From assembly GCA_937132065.1 (NCBI GenBank), contig CAKZNT010000049.1:1-64000 (forward strand): a stretch of 64,000 bases of DNA, read 5' to 3'. The stretch comes from an uncultured Loktanella sp. (lineage in GTDB: Bacteria; Pseudomonadota; Alphaproteobacteria; Rhodobacterales; Rhodobacteraceae). The notes under the pieces were generated by a model. The model saw only the letters and a program-made list of their open reading frames with translations, was not told the origin of the DNA and did no database searches. This document shows positions 51,214 through 61,594 of the stretch, piece by piece. Numbering within the stretch: the first letter of the stretch is position 1; every line of letters starts with the position of its first letter. The position numbers and the translations under genes were made by a program.

Positions 51214-51326
51214 CAACGGGTTTCAGTCTGTCAATCTTGGTTAACGCGGACACTCGGGCATAATCGTTGCCAAATCGTTACCAAAAACCTAAAAGCCAGC
51301 TTCGAAACGGCAAACAAGGACACCAA

Positions 51327-52100
51327 ATGCTTGAGCACGCGCCAGATTTTGCAGTCCGCATGGCATCCTCGGCTGAAGATATTCAGGCGGCGCAGCGACT
51401 TCGGTATCAGGTCTTTGTGCAAGAATTGGGGGCTGACGGGCCGCAAGTTGACCACAAGGCGGCGATCGAGCGCGATCAATTTGATCCCTTTGCCGATCAT
51501 CTGTTGCTGGAAGATTTGCATGCCGATGCCCCGACACGCCTTGTTGGTGTATATCGTTTATTAACGCGTGCGGGCGCTGCGCAGGCTGGCGGGTTTTACT
51601 CGGAAACCGAGTTTGACCTTACAGCACTCAAACAGAGCGACCGCAGCTTGCTGGAGTTGGGCCGCTCGTGCCTGCACCCGTCTTATCGTGGTGGCGCGGG
51701 GATGCTACACCTTTGGGCGGGGCTTGCGTCCTTTGTAAGCACGCAACAAATCGATGTTTTGTTCGGGGTTGCCTCGTTTCATGGCACGGACCTCGGTGCA
51801 CTGGCACAACCATTGTCGCATCTCTTTTATGCGCATGCTGCTGCACCTGACTTTACCGCTGTGGCGATCTCTGCGCAGGCTGTGGCGCTTGATATACTGC
51901 CGCAATCGGCCGTTGACCGTAAGGCCGCAATCCTTGCAACCCCTGCGTTGATCAAAGCTTACTTGCGCCTCGGCGGCGTGGTCGGGCAGGGCGCATTTGT
52001 TGATAACGCCTTTAATACAACGGACGTGATGATGATCCTGGAAACCGCAAAGATGGCCCCCAACGCTTTGCAAACCATCAAAATGGCGGTGCAAACATGA
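51327..52100 (+). CDS. olsB: Ornithine N-acyltransferase, ornithine lipid synthesis
   Basis: VRMASSAEDIQAAQRLRYQVFVQELGADGPQVDH; ELGRSCLHPSYRGGAGMLHLWAGLA; followed by olsA. Confidence 0.9.
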   Translation: MLEHAPDFAVRMASSAEDIQAAQRLRYQVFVQELGADGPQVDHKAAIERDQFDPFADHLLLEDLHADAPTRLVGVYRLLTRAGAAQAGGFYSETEFDLTALKQSDRSLLELGRSCLHPSYRGGAGMLHLWAGLASFVSTQQIDVLFGVASFHGTDLGALAQPLSHLFYAHAAAPDFTAVAISAQAVALDILPQSAVDRKAAILATPALIKAYLRLGGVVGQGAFVDNAFNTTDVMMILETAKMAPNALQTIKMAVQT

Positions 52101-52933
52101 GCGAGGTCTGGCGACAGCAAGAGGAACCACCCCTGAAAAAGATCACCCCAATGGGCTGGTTGCGTGTAGTGACGCGTGGGCTGCCGCTTGGCGTGCTGGT
52201 ATTTGGGGGGCTGGTGTTGATGCTGCTCGTCAGGCTGCTCGAGCGTCCGGTTTATGGCGATCGCCGCCCGTGGACCCCGTATATTACGCAATGCGTTTGC
52301 CGCGCGGCTTTTGTCATCCTTGGCATGGGGTTTGAACGGGTAGGCACGCCGATGAAAGGTGCGGGTGCGGTGGTTGCCAACCATTCCTCATGGCTTGATA
52401 TTTTTGCACTGAATGCCTCAAAGCGGATCTACTTTGTCTCGAAGGCGGAAGTGGCGAAGTGGCCCGGGATTGGCTGGTTGGCGCGTGCGACGGGCACTGT
52501 GTTCATTCACCGTGATCGCCGCCAAGCGACCGCCCAAGTTGCGGTGTTCAAACAGCGTCTGGCGGCTGGACACAAACTGTTGTTTTTCCCCGAGGGCACA
52601 AGCACGGACGGCCTTTTGGTGCTGCCATTCAAGCCAACCCTGTTTGCCGCGTTTTTTGATCCGGCACTTGCTCCGCACCTGCGACTTCAGGCGGTGACAC
52701 TTGTTTACCAAGCCCCGCGCGGCGAAAGCCCCCGATTTTACGGCTGGTGGGGTGATATGGACTTCGGGCCGCATTTGCTGGCTACATTGGCTGCGCGCCG
52801 CCAAGGCAAGGTGACGGTCATTTATCACCCGCCTGTAAAGCTGGCGAATTTCGCTAATCGCAAGGTTCTGGCCGCATCGCTGGAAGAGCAGGTCCGGTCA
52901 GGCCTCTTGCATCGCCTTCACGAGGGCGGATAG
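52097..52933 (+). CDS. olsA: Lyso-ornithine lipid O-acyltransferase (PlsC family)
   Basis: VVANHSSWLDIFAL (NHxxxxD), FFPEGTSTDG; overlaps olsB. Confidence 0.9.
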   Translation: MSEVWRQQEEPPLKKITPMGWLRVVTRGLPLGVLVFGGLVLMLLVRLLERPVYGDRRPWTPYITQCVCRAAFVILGMGFERVGTPMKGAGAVVANHSSWLDIFALNASKRIYFVSKAEVAKWPGIGWLARATGTVFIHRDRRQATAQVAVFKQRLAAGHKLLFFPEGTSTDGLLVLPFKPTLFAAFFDPALAPHLRLQAVTLVYQAPRGESPRFYGWWGDMDFGPHLLATLAARRQGKVTVIYHPPVKLANFANRKVLAASLEEQVRSGLLHRLHEGG

Positions 52934-53527
52934 CGCAGCGGCGGCATCATCACTGCCCCAGATTTCATCACCGATGCCAAAGAAATCCGTGAAAGGTGTC
53001 AAGGCGCGGATCAGGTCCACGTCAAGCGCGCCTTCTGCAACCATTGGCACTTCGATCATCTGCGACCACCATTCAAACAGGTCAAGCGGCGCAATTGCGC
53101 CCGAGCCAAGCGCCGTTGTGCCCACGGGGCCAAAGCTAACGTAATCCGCGCCAAGCTCGCCCGCTGTCATGCCTGCATGCGCCGAGTTCCCGCAAAAGCT
53201 GCCGATGATCGCGTCATCGCCAAGGTCCTTGCGGCTTGCTTTTACGGACCGTCCTGCGTCAAGCAGATGCACACCGTCCAGACCCAGCCGCTCGACGAGC
53301 TGGATGTGGCTGTCGATTACCAGTGCCACGTCACGCGCATGGGTGACCTCACGCAGGGCATCCGCCGCTTTTGCAATCTGCGCCTCGTCACGGCTGGCAA
53401 GTGACAAGCGCACACAGGACACGTCAGTCGTATCCAGACAAGCTGCAAGCCGGTCAGGAAACGTCGAGAGGTCAAGCGTCGGTGGCGTAATCAGATAAAT
53501 CTGCGGGTGGTCAGCGGTGTCGGACAT
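52898..53527 (-). CDS. Thiamine phosphate synthase-like protein (ThiE/TenI fold)
   Basis: IYLITPP, DGVHLLDAGRSVKASRKDLGDDAIIGSFCGNSAHAGMTAGELGADYVSFGPVG. Confidence 0.8.
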   Translation of the reverse strand: MSDTADHPQIYLITPPTLDLSTFPDRLAACLDTTDVSCVRLSLASRDEAQIAKAADALREVTHARDVALVIDSHIQLVERLGLDGVHLLDAGRSVKASRKDLGDDAIIGSFCGNSAHAGMTAGELGADYVSFGPVGTTALGSGAIAPLDLFEWWSQMIEVPMVAEGALDVDLIRALTPFTDFFGIGDEIWGSDDAAAALSALVKAMQEA

Positions 53528-53587
53528 CGTGTTCTTCCGGATCATGAGGTGAATTGCGTGGCTTCTATCGTGGTTGGGCGGGCTTGG

Positions 53588-53917
53588 CTACTTCGCAGGT
53601 AAGGAATTCGCATAGGCTAATGCCATTTGCACGATTTTTTCCAAACGGGGCGCATCGCCCAAGACGTCTTCGCTGACATCAACCATGCCGCCCATCTTGC
53701 GACCTGTGAAACTTAGCGGGGCAATCCCTTCGATTGCGAGGGCTGCGGGTTCTGCCGCCTTGCCCACGCGGGCCATGCCGCCGCCCTGATGCACGCCGCA
53801 CACCATATTCCCGTTGAGCATGTAACAAAGTCCGCCGAACATCTTTTTCTCTGTGATACCTCTGGTGTCGCCCAAGGCATCGCGCATCAGCTCTGCGTGT
53901 CCTGCATCATAGGCCAT
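53588..53917 (-). CDS. TfoX/Sxy family protein
   Basis: ITEKKMFGGLCYMLNGNMVCGV (TfoX N-terminal domain). Confidence 0.88.
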   Translation of the reverse strand: MAYDAGHAELMRDALGDTRGITEKKMFGGLCYMLNGNMVCGVHQGGGMARVGKAAEPAALAIEGIAPLSFTGRKMGGMVDVSEDVLGDAPRLEKIVQMALAYANSLPAK

Positions 53918-53982
53918 TGGCTCTCTCCTTGCGTGATCCTGACCCGCAGCGTATCACGCGCCAAACAAGAATAGGAAGCCTT

Positions 53983-54729
53983 ATGCCAACTGACCGCCCA
54001 CAGCCCACATTTGTTCTGATCCGTCCGCAGATGGGCGAAAACATTGGTGCGGCGGCCCGTGCGATGTGGAATTTCGGCTTGGACCGCATGCGGATCACCG
54101 CGCCGCGTGATGGCTGGCCGAACCAAAAGGCGGTTGCGATGGCTAGTGGCGCAGGCCGGTTGCTTGACGAGGCGCAAATCTTTGCGACGACCGACGAAGC
54201 GATTTCCGATTGCACGTTTGTCTATGCAACAACGGCGCGCGATCGGGATTTGACAAAACCTGTATTTACCCCCGAAGCGGCGATGAATGATGCGCGGGAC
54301 CGCCTTGCGGCGGGCCAGAAAGTCGCCGTTTTGTTCGGGCCAGAGCGGGCAGGCTTGGAAAACGACGATATCATTCGCGCCAATGCGATTATTTCCGTGC
54401 CAGTAAATCCCGCGTTTGCATCCTTGAACCTCGGGCAATGTGTTTTGCTGACCGCCTATGAGTTCCAGCGTGCAACGACCGAGGTTGAACACGAAACCGT
54501 AAGCCACGTAGGTGATTGGGCTGAACAGGCGGAAATGGCGGCCTTGGCTGCGCATTATGAACAGCGGCTCGATGACGCCGGCTTTTTCTTTCCGTTGCAT
54601 AAGGGGCCAAATATGAAGGCCAATCTGCGCAACCTCTGGAGCCGTATGCCGTTGACCCGTGCAGACGTGCAAATGCTGCATGGTATTCTGCGGCAGATGG
54701 TCCGCTGGAAAGAACGCGGCGATAGCTGA
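53983..54729 (+). CDS. trmJ: RNA 2'-O-methyltransferase, TrmJ family (SPOUT)
   Basis: FVLIRPQMGENIGAAARAMWNFGLDRMRI; VLFGPERAGLENDDI; NPAFASLNLGQCVLLTAYE. Confidence 0.93.
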   Translation: MPTDRPQPTFVLIRPQMGENIGAAARAMWNFGLDRMRITAPRDGWPNQKAVAMASGAGRLLDEAQIFATTDEAISDCTFVYATTARDRDLTKPVFTPEAAMNDARDRLAAGQKVAVLFGPERAGLENDDIIRANAIISVPVNPAFASLNLGQCVLLTAYEFQRATTEVEHETVSHVGDWAEQAEMAALAAHYEQRLDDAGFFFPLHKGPNMKANLRNLWSRMPLTRADVQMLHGILRQMVRWKERGDS

Positions 54730-54786
54730 CTTGTCGCCGCTGGTGTCCCGTCCTAGGTTGCAGTCAAACGACAGGAGCTGAGTGTT

Positions 54787-55929
54787 ATGGCCAATAAGAC
54801 CCGCAACATTTTCGAAGACGTGGCTGACGTGCAAAAGCAGGTCGCCAGCCCGGGCGGTATTGATCGCGGCGGGCAGGGCGCGCGCGGCCCGATCCGCATC
54901 TGGCTAGGTGTGATTTTCGCGCTTGTCGGGATTATGATCATCGTGGGCGGTCTGACCCGCCTCACCGACAGCGGCCTTTCGATTACGGAGTGGGCGCCGA
55001 TTACGGGCGCCAAGCCACCAGCATCCGAAGCGGAGTGGGCCACAGCATTTGAAAAGTATCAGGCAATTCCTGAATACCAGCTTCAAAACCAAGGGATGAC
55101 CCTCGCGGAGTTCAAAAGCATCTTCTGGTGGGAATGGGGGCATCGCCAACTTGGCCGTGTGATCGGTCTCGTCTGGGCACTCGGCTTTGTCGGGTTTCTG
55201 GCAATGCGCAAGATTCCGACAGGATGGCGCGGACGATTGTTATTCCTTGGCGCACTTGGTGGGCTACAGGGGGCGATTGGCTGGTGGATGGTCTCAAGCG
55301 GCCTCAAGGACGGGATGCTTGATGTGGCCTCTTATCGGTTGGCGACCCACCTTGGGCTGGCCTTTGTCATTTTCGGGTTCATAACATGGTATATCTTGCA
55401 GCTATCACGCCGCGAAGTTGATCTTTTGCAAGCACGCCGTTTGGCCGATAGCAAGCTGGCGCGCCTTGGCACGTGGTTGATCGCATTGGCATTCTTGCAG
55501 ATTTTGCTCGGCGCACTTGTCGCGGGGATCGACGCGGGACGTGGTTTTCCTGACTGGCCGCTCATGGCGGGCGGCTTCCTGCCGCCGCAGCCGTTTGATC
55601 TGGTTCCGCTATGGCGCAACTTCTTTGAAGACCCGGGCCTTGTGCAATTTATGCACCGCATGGTGGGCTATGTGTTGTTTGCCTTTGCGCTGTTCGTCTG
55701 GTCGCGCGCGCGCAAGTCCGCGAATGCGCGCACCCGTTTTGCCCACAATGCAATGATCGCGATGATGTCGTTGCAAGTGGTGCTTGGTATCGTGACCGTG
55801 ATCTATTCCGCGCCAGCCCATATCGCGATTGTGCACCAGCTTGGTGCGGTCGTTTTATGGGTGTTGATCCTGCGGGCGCGTTTCTTGGCGATTTATCCGC
55901 ATAGCCAGTCAATTCGAGGAAATAACTGA
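54787..55929 (+). CDS. ctaA: Heme A synthase (COX15/CtaA)
   Basis: IWLGVIFALVGIMIIVGGLTRLTDSGLSITEWAPITGAKPP; WWEWGHRQLGRVIGL; QFMHRMVGYVLF. Confidence 0.95.
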   Translation: MANKTRNIFEDVADVQKQVASPGGIDRGGQGARGPIRIWLGVIFALVGIMIIVGGLTRLTDSGLSITEWAPITGAKPPASEAEWATAFEKYQAIPEYQLQNQGMTLAEFKSIFWWEWGHRQLGRVIGLVWALGFVGFLAMRKIPTGWRGRLLFLGALGGLQGAIGWWMVSSGLKDGMLDVASYRLATHLGLAFVIFGFITWYILQLSRREVDLLQARRLADSKLARLGTWLIALAFLQILLGALVAGIDAGRGFPDWPLMAGGFLPPQPFDLVPLWRNFFEDPGLVQFMHRMVGYVLFAFALFVWSRARKSANARTRFAHNAMIAMMSLQVVLGIVTVIYSAPAHIAIVHQLGAVVLWVLILRARFLAIYPHSQSIRGNN

Positions 55930-57398
55930 TGTCTGCTTATAATGATTTGATGGCCTATCAGCGCCAAACCGAGGCGTTGGCGCAGATTTCGGGCCGATTG
56001 GGCTGGGATCAAGAGACGATGATGGCCGAAGGGTCTGCCCCCCAGAGGGCCGAAGAACACGCGGCCATTGCGTCTGTTTTGCATGCACGGCGCGTCCACC
56101 CGCAAGTCGGGGACTGGCTTGAAAAGGCGCAAGCGAAAGACGCAGTTGCCGCCGCTAACCTGCGCCACATCCGCCGCAACTATGAGCGCACGGCCAAAGT
56201 GCCTGCCAAACTCGCCGAGGAAATCGCAAAGACCACATCACTTGCGCACCGCGTTTGGGCCAAGTCGCGCGCTGACGAAGATGTCGCAAGCTACCTGCCG
56301 ATGTTGGAAAAAGTTATTGAACTGCGTCAAGAGGAAGCCGCGGCACTGGCGCAGGGTGGCGATCTTTATGATGCCCTTTTGAACGACTACGAAACGGGTG
56401 CGACAGGCCAAGAGATTTCGCAGATGTTTGCCGCATTGCGCCCCCGTTTGGTGGCCTTGCGTGCGGCAGTTCTGGATCGACCAAAGCCTGCGCAACTTAG
56501 CGGCACATTTGATGAGGCGGCGCAGTTGGCGCTGTCGCAACAGCTTGCTGTGACGTTTGGCTATGATCTGAACAAGGGGCGCATCGACAAGGCCGTGCAT
56601 CCGTTTTCAAGCGGGTCAGGGATTGACGTGCGGATCACGACCCGCACAAACCCGCTTGACCCGTTCAACTGTTTCTACTCGACGATCCATGAGGTCGGCC
56701 ATGCGGTATACGAGCAGAATATTGATGAAGCCTATCTGCTCACGCCGCTGGGTGGCGGTGTTTCAATGGGCGTTCACGAGAGCCAAAGCCGCATTTACGA
56801 GAACCAGATCGGGCGCAGCCGTGCCTTTACGGGGTGGCTCTATGGTCAGATGCGTGACGCGTTCGGTGATTTTGGCATTGCAAATGAGGACGCGTTTTAC
56901 GCGACTGTGAACCGCGTGTCAGACGGCTATATCCGCACCGAAGCGGATGAATTGCAGTATAATCTGCATGTGCTTTTGCGATTTGATCTGGAGCGGGCGC
57001 TGATTGCGGGTGATCTTAAGGTCAACGATCTGGAAGCCGCATGGAACGACCGCTTTCAGGCTGATTTCGGCTTTGCGGTCGATAAGCCGTCAAATGGCGT
57101 TTTGCAGGATGTGCACTGGTCCGAAGGGCTAATGGGGTATTTCCCGACTTACACCTTAGGTAACGTCTTTGCGGGATGCCTGAATGTGGCGATGCGCGAG
57201 GCCGTGCCTACGCTAGATAGCGACCTTGCGCGGGGCGATACGTCGGGGGCAACCGCTTGGTTGCGCAGCAATGTGCAGACCCACGGCGGCCTATACGAGC
57301 CCAAAGAGGTGATCAGCCGCGCAACGGGGCAAACCCCGAGCGAAGGGCCGCTGCTTGATTACCTCGAGGCGAAGTTTGGCGACATCTACGGGCTTTGA
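55929..57398 (+). CDS. Carboxypeptidase M32
   Basis: HEVGHAVYEQNI (HExxH-like HEVGH), HESQSRIYENQIGRS, TYTLGNVFAGCL. Confidence 0.95.
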   Translation: MSAYNDLMAYQRQTEALAQISGRLGWDQETMMAEGSAPQRAEEHAAIASVLHARRVHPQVGDWLEKAQAKDAVAAANLRHIRRNYERTAKVPAKLAEEIAKTTSLAHRVWAKSRADEDVASYLPMLEKVIELRQEEAAALAQGGDLYDALLNDYETGATGQEISQMFAALRPRLVALRAAVLDRPKPAQLSGTFDEAAQLALSQQLAVTFGYDLNKGRIDKAVHPFSSGSGIDVRITTRTNPLDPFNCFYSTIHEVGHAVYEQNIDEAYLLTPLGGGVSMGVHESQSRIYENQIGRSRAFTGWLYGQMRDAFGDFGIANEDAFYATVNRVSDGYIRTEADELQYNLHVLLRFDLERALIAGDLKVNDLEAAWNDRFQADFGFAVDKPSNGVLQDVHWSEGLMGYFPTYTLGNVFAGCLNVAMREAVPTLDSDLARGDTSGATAWLRSNVQTHGGLYEPKEVISRATGQTPSEGPLLDYLEAKFGDIYGL

Positions 57399-58160
57399 TC
57401 ACCAGTTTGGTGGCCGCTTTTCTAGAAATGCGCAGATGCCTTCTTGGGTGTCGGCATCTGCCATATTCTCGGTCATGATCTGGCCTGTATAGGCGTAGGC
57501 GTCAGCTGTGCCCATCTGCGCCTGCGTGTAGAACGCGGATTTACCAGTTTTGACCGCGCTTTGCAGCTTGCCTGCGATTGTTTGTGCTAGGTCGCGGGTT
57601 TCTTGTGCAAGCTGGTCAGTCGGCACAGCCTTGTTGATCAGCCCGAACGTGACGGCCTCTTGCGCGGAAATGAACCGCCCTGTGGTCAGCATCTCGAACG
57701 CGGCCTTGCGCGGGATGTTGCGGGTCAGCGCCACCATTGGTGTCGAGCAGAACAATCCGATGTTCACGCCGTTGACGCCGAATTTGGCGGCCTCGTCAGC
57801 AATCGCCAGATCGCAGGTCGCGACAAGTTGGCAGCCAGCGGCGGTTGCAATGCCGTGCACTTGAGCGATGACAGGTTGGGGCAGGGACTGGATTCGGGCC
57901 ATAAGGGCGGCGCAACGTGCAAACAGATCTGCAAGGGCATTCGTGTCTTTTGCCTGCATCTCCTTAAGGTTATGGCCTGCGCAGAACGCTTTGCCCTCAC
58001 CCGAGATGATCACAACCTTGATGGAGGCATCCGCTGCAATCCCGTCAAGTTCGCTATGTAGCGCGGCAATCATCCCGTCGCTTAGCGCGTTCAGGCGGGC
58101 AGGAACCGTCATTGCGATATGGGCCACGGCCCCCGTGTCATCTCGGCTAATGTGTTGCAT
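57399..58160 (-). CDS. Enoyl-CoA hydratase family protein
   Basis: KVVIISGEGKAFCAGHNLKEM; VIAQVHGIATAAGCQLVATCDLAIADEAAKFGVNGVNIG. Confidence 0.93.
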   Translation of the reverse strand: MQHISRDDTGAVAHIAMTVPARLNALSDGMIAALHSELDGIAADASIKVVIISGEGKAFCAGHNLKEMQAKDTNALADLFARCAALMARIQSLPQPVIAQVHGIATAAGCQLVATCDLAIADEAAKFGVNGVNIGLFCSTPMVALTRNIPRKAAFEMLTTGRFISAQEAVTFGLINKAVPTDQLAQETRDLAQTIAGKLQSAVKTGKSAFYTQAQMGTADAYAYTGQIMTENMADADTQEGICAFLEKRPPNW

Positions 58161-58218
58161 CTGCGCGTCCTCCCTGCAATTTTGAGAAGCGTAGCACATA
58201 GGCGTTAAGAGGGAAGTC

Positions 58219-58638
58219 ATGGATATCGTTATGGATCAGGCTGCATTGTCGGCCTTTCTGGAGCAGGCCTTCCCGCAGGTTAGCGCAGACTTTGCAATCG
58301 AGACCCTCACCAATAACGGGGTCGAGGTGCGCTTGAAGGTAAGTGATCAGCATTTGCGGCCAGGTGGCACGGTCTCGGGGCCGTCGATGTTCGCGCTGGC
58401 AGATGTCGCCATGTATCTCGCGATCCTGAGCCGTATCGGGCCAAAGGCCTTGGCGGTCACGACAAATTGCAGCATCGACTTTATGCGTAAGCCTGCGGCG
58501 GGTGTTGACCTGCTTTGCGTGGCCGTCTTGCACAAGGTCGGGCGGGTGTTGGCGGTCGGAGATTGCCTGCTTTACAGCGAAGGTGTGGCCGCACCGGTGG
58601 CGCGGGCGTCACTGACCTACTCAATTCCGCCAAAATGA
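58219..58638 (+). CDS. PaaI-family thioesterase (hotdog fold)
   Basis: LRPGGTVSGPSMFALADVAMYLAILSRIGPKALAVTTNCSIDFMRKPAAG. Confidence 0.88.
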   Translation: MDIVMDQAALSAFLEQAFPQVSADFAIETLTNNGVEVRLKVSDQHLRPGGTVSGPSMFALADVAMYLAILSRIGPKALAVTTNCSIDFMRKPAAGVDLLCVAVLHKVGRVLAVGDCLLYSEGVAAPVARASLTYSIPPK

Positions 58639-58703
58639 TGGGGTATATAAATACCTATTTTGCAAGCCATTGTTTTTGCATGTTTAATTTGGTGTAAGTG
58701 TGC

Positions 58704-58731
58704 TTGACCGGCGCAGCAGCCTGTTTATAAG
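58704..58731 (+). promoter_or_regulatory. Putative sigma70-type promoter of rplM-rpsI
   Basis: TTGACC - 16 bp - TATAAG, upstream of rplM. Confidence 0.6.
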
Positions 58732-58779
58732 CCACCTATCCGAATGATGGCCTTTGGCCCCCAAAGATATTGGTGAGTT

Positions 58780-59241
58780 ATGACTACTTATACCGCGACA
58801 CCTGCGGATATTGAAAAGAAATGGTTCGTGATCGACGCTGAAGGCGTTGTTCTTGGCCGTTTGGCTTCAATTATCGCAATGCGCTTGCGTGGCAAGCACA
58901 AGCCTTCCTTCACGCCGCACATGGATATGGGCGACAACATTATCGTAATCAACTGTGAGAAAATCCAGATGACCGGTAACAAGCGTGACGAGAAATACTA
59001 CTGGCACACAGGTCACCCTGGTGGCATCAAAGAAAAGACAAAAGCTGACATTCTTGATGGCAAGCACCCTGAGCGTGTGATCATGAAAGCTGTTGAGCGC
59101 ATGTTGCCTGGTGGCAAATTGTCCCGCCAGCAATTGACTCACCTGCGCGTTTTTGCAGGCACTGAGCATGGCATGGAAGCGCAGAAGCCTGAAGTTCTGG
59201 ACGTTAAGGCCATGAACCCAAAGAACACGAGGACTGCATAA
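58780..59241 (+). CDS. rplM: 50S ribosomal protein L13
   Basis: [46 protein letters not shown]. Confidence 0.98.
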   Translation: MTTYTATPADIEKKWFVIDAEGVVLGRLASIIAMRLRGKHKPSFTPHMDMGDNIIVINCEKIQMTGNKRDEKYYWHTGHPGGIKEKTKADILDGKHPERVIMKAVERMLPGGKLSRQQLTHLRVFAGTEHGMEAQKPEVLDVKAMNPKNTRTA

Positions 59242-59735
59242 TGGTTGATCAAGTGAACTCACTCGAAGAGCTGGGCCAAGTTGCTGAAGGCGTAGAAGCG
59301 CCTGCTGCTGCACCTGTTGAAATCAACCGTGAGCCTGTCCGTGACGCGCTTGGTCGTGCATATGCGACTGGTAAGCGTAAAGATGCGGTTGCCCGCGTCT
59401 GGATCAAGCCAGGTTCCGGCAAAGTGATCGTGAACGGCAAGGAAATGTCCGTGTATTTCGCACGTCCAGTTCTGCAAATGATCCTGCGTCAGCCATTCCA
59501 GGTTGCTGGTGTTGTTGACCAGTTCGACGTGATGGCGACTGTTGCTGGTGGTGGTCTTTCCGGCCAAGCTGGTGCTGTAAAGCACGGTGTTTCCAAGGCG
59601 CTTCAGCTTTATGATCCAACACTGCGCGCGGCCCTCAAGGCTGCTGGCTTCCTGACACGCGATAGCCGTGTTGTTGAGCGTAAGAAATACGGTAAAGCAA
59701 AAGCCCGTAAGAGCTTCCAGTTCTCCAAGCGTTAA
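59241..59735 (+). CDS. rpsI: 30S ribosomal protein S9
   Basis: [34 protein letters not shown]...[25 protein letters not shown]. Confidence 0.98.
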   Translation: MVDQVNSLEELGQVAEGVEAPAAAPVEINREPVRDALGRAYATGKRKDAVARVWIKPGSGKVIVNGKEMSVYFARPVLQMILRQPFQVAGVVDQFDVMATVAGGGLSGQAGAVKHGVSKALQLYDPTLRAALKAAGFLTRDSRVVERKKYGKAKARKSFQFSKR

Positions 59736-59758
59736 GCGACGAGCACAAAGTTTTGGAA

Positions 59759-59787
59759 AGGGCGGCCTGCAATGGTCGCCCTTTTTT
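59759..59787 (+). terminator. Rho-independent terminator after rpsI
   Basis: agggcggcc-tgcaat-ggtcgccct followed by ttttt. Confidence 0.85.
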
Positions 59788-59804
59788 CGTTTTGGAGAAG
59801 TTGA

Positions 59805-60440
59805 ATGTATTTGCCTGCCCATTCTGAAGAAACGGACCCAGAGGCTATCGCCGATCTAATTGCCACTTTCCCTTTGGCCACGATTGTCGCGCAGACCGAT
59901 GACGGATTGATCGCCAATCCGGTCCCGCTGTTACGTGTCTCTGATGAGCTGCTTGTCGGGCATGTGGCCAAGGCGAACCCGATGCATGAGGTTATGCGAG
60001 ATGGCCAAGCTGTGATGGCGATTTTCAATGGTGCAGATAGCTATATCTCGCCCAACTGGTATCCCTCCAAGGCGATTGATCACAGTCAGGTTCCAACATG
60101 GAACTACGAGACCGTGCAGATGCACGGCACGATTGCGTTTCAGCATGACGAGAAGGCAAAGCGGGCAGTGGTCGGGCGGCTGACCAAGGCGTTCGAGGGG
60201 CGCACAAATGGCGCGCGCGCTTGGAAAATGTCGGATGCACCAGCCGACTACATGGCGTCAAACCTCGCGGGAATTGTGGCCTTCGAGATTAGCGTGACCC
60301 GCGTGCTCGCAAAATCGAAATTTGGTCAGAACAAAGCGATAGATGATTTCGCCAATGTTACCAGAGAGATGGAAGCCCGTGATCAGCCGCGATTGGCACA
60401 GCGCATGGCGGATAAGTTCGACGGATTATCAGAGGGTTAA
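59805..60440 (+). CDS. PaiB-like FMN-binding negative transcriptional regulator
   Basis: MYLPAHSEETDPEAIADLIATFPLATIVAQ; YISPNWYPSKAIDHSQVPTWNYETVQMHGTI. Confidence 0.92.
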   Translation: MYLPAHSEETDPEAIADLIATFPLATIVAQTDDGLIANPVPLLRVSDELLVGHVAKANPMHEVMRDGQAVMAIFNGADSYISPNWYPSKAIDHSQVPTWNYETVQMHGTIAFQHDEKAKRAVVGRLTKAFEGRTNGARAWKMSDAPADYMASNLAGIVAFEISVTRVLAKSKFGQNKAIDDFANVTREMEARDQPRLAQRMADKFDGLSEG

Positions 60441-60453
60441 GACGATTTTGCGC

Positions 60454-60966
60454 TTAAAACGGAATAGCAAAGCGAAGCGATATTGTTTCTAGCCCAGGGT
60501 TCAGTTGCTGCGTATCCGCGTTCGAGCGATGGTCATAAGATGCCGTAACTGTCGCGCCGTTATCGAATGTATAGCCAGCACCCAAAGATGATCGAAAGTG
60601 CATTTGTCCACCAAGATCAGGGCCGTCCGCTTGCCCGTAGATGCCCGGCATCAAAGAGGATTCGACAAAGAACGGGCTGTCGATCACGCCTTTTGATGTC
60701 CACTTGACGCCAGCACCAACCCAGTAATCGCCCCCGTCCGTGAGCGAGATACCAACCGTGGGCTGGAACGGGCCGTAGGTCACGGGCGCATCGTAGCCAA
60801 GGTAGATCTCGTTGCCGATAATCTCGTCTTGGAACGATACTTTTGCCCCTTGAAAGGAGAGCCGCGACACCGCCTGTTCGGGCGCAAGGCAGCCCGCCGG
60901 GCAATCCGTCAGCGCCATATCGGTCATGCTGATCACAAGGAAAATTGCGGCGAGTGTTCCGTCCAT
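60454..60966 (-). CDS. Acyloxyacyl hydrolase / PagL-like lipid A 3-O-deacylase
   Basis: Beta-barrel pattern; YDHRSNADTQQLNPGLETISLRFAIPF (PagL His-Ser region). Confidence 0.78.
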   Translation of the reverse strand: MDGTLAAIFLVISMTDMALTDCPAGCLAPEQAVSRLSFQGAKVSFQDEIIGNEIYLGYDAPVTYGPFQPTVGISLTDGGDYWVGAGVKWTSKGVIDSPFFVESSLMPGIYGQADGPDLGGQMHFRSSLGAGYTFDNGATVTASYDHRSNADTQQLNPGLETISLRFAIPF

Positions 60967-60975
60967 TGGTCTGTC

Positions 60976-61593
60976 CTAGCTATCAGGTGCGACAAGGCCG
61001 AGGCCGCGCAAATAGATGCCGATCCCTGACTCAAGCAGGTCTTCTGGCGGGAAAGGCGATTTTGTGCCCGGGCTTCCGCGCGAGAAGAGTTCAACGACAC
61101 CATGCGACAGCGCCCATATATGGGCCGAGAACATCTGTGGCGGGGGGCGCTTTTCTTCGGGGATATGCTGGCTTAGGGCAACGGCTGCTGTTTCAAGCAC
61201 GCCCAGCGCACGCTTGGCGGCGGCGTTGAGTTCCGGCGTGCGTTGAATTGAAATGCCACTTTCAAACATCGCTACGTAATGACCCGGATATTTATTGGCG
61301 AATGCAAGATACGCACGCCCCGTCGCTTCAAACGCCTTCAGGTCGGAAGGTTTGCCATCGGCATAGGCAAAGGCCATCAGGTCGCCAAAGATATCGTAGC
61401 CTTGCAAGGCTGCGGCTGCGATTAGGTCTTCGCGTCCTTCAAAATGGCGATAAACGGCGGCAGGGGTCACGCCCGCTTCGCGCGCGGCTTCCGAGAGCGT
61501 AAAGCCTGTCGGCCCGCGCTTCTCGATCAGCGTCAAACAGCCCTTGATCAAGGCCTCGCGCAGGTTCCCGTGATGATAGCCGCGTTTTGCCAT
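60976..61593 (-). CDS. TetR family transcriptional regulator
   Basis: YHHGNLREALIKGCLTLIEKRGPTGFTLSEAAREAGVTPAAVYRHFEGREDLIAA. Confidence 0.92.
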   Translation of the reverse strand: MAKRGYHHGNLREALIKGCLTLIEKRGPTGFTLSEAAREAGVTPAAVYRHFEGREDLIAAAALQGYDIFGDLMAFAYADGKPSDLKAFEATGRAYLAFANKYPGHYVAMFESGISIQRTPELNAAAKRALGVLETAAVALSQHIPEEKRPPPQMFSAHIWALSHGVVELFSRGSPGTKSPFPPEDLLESGIGIYLRGLGLVAPDS

Positions 61594-61594
61594 A

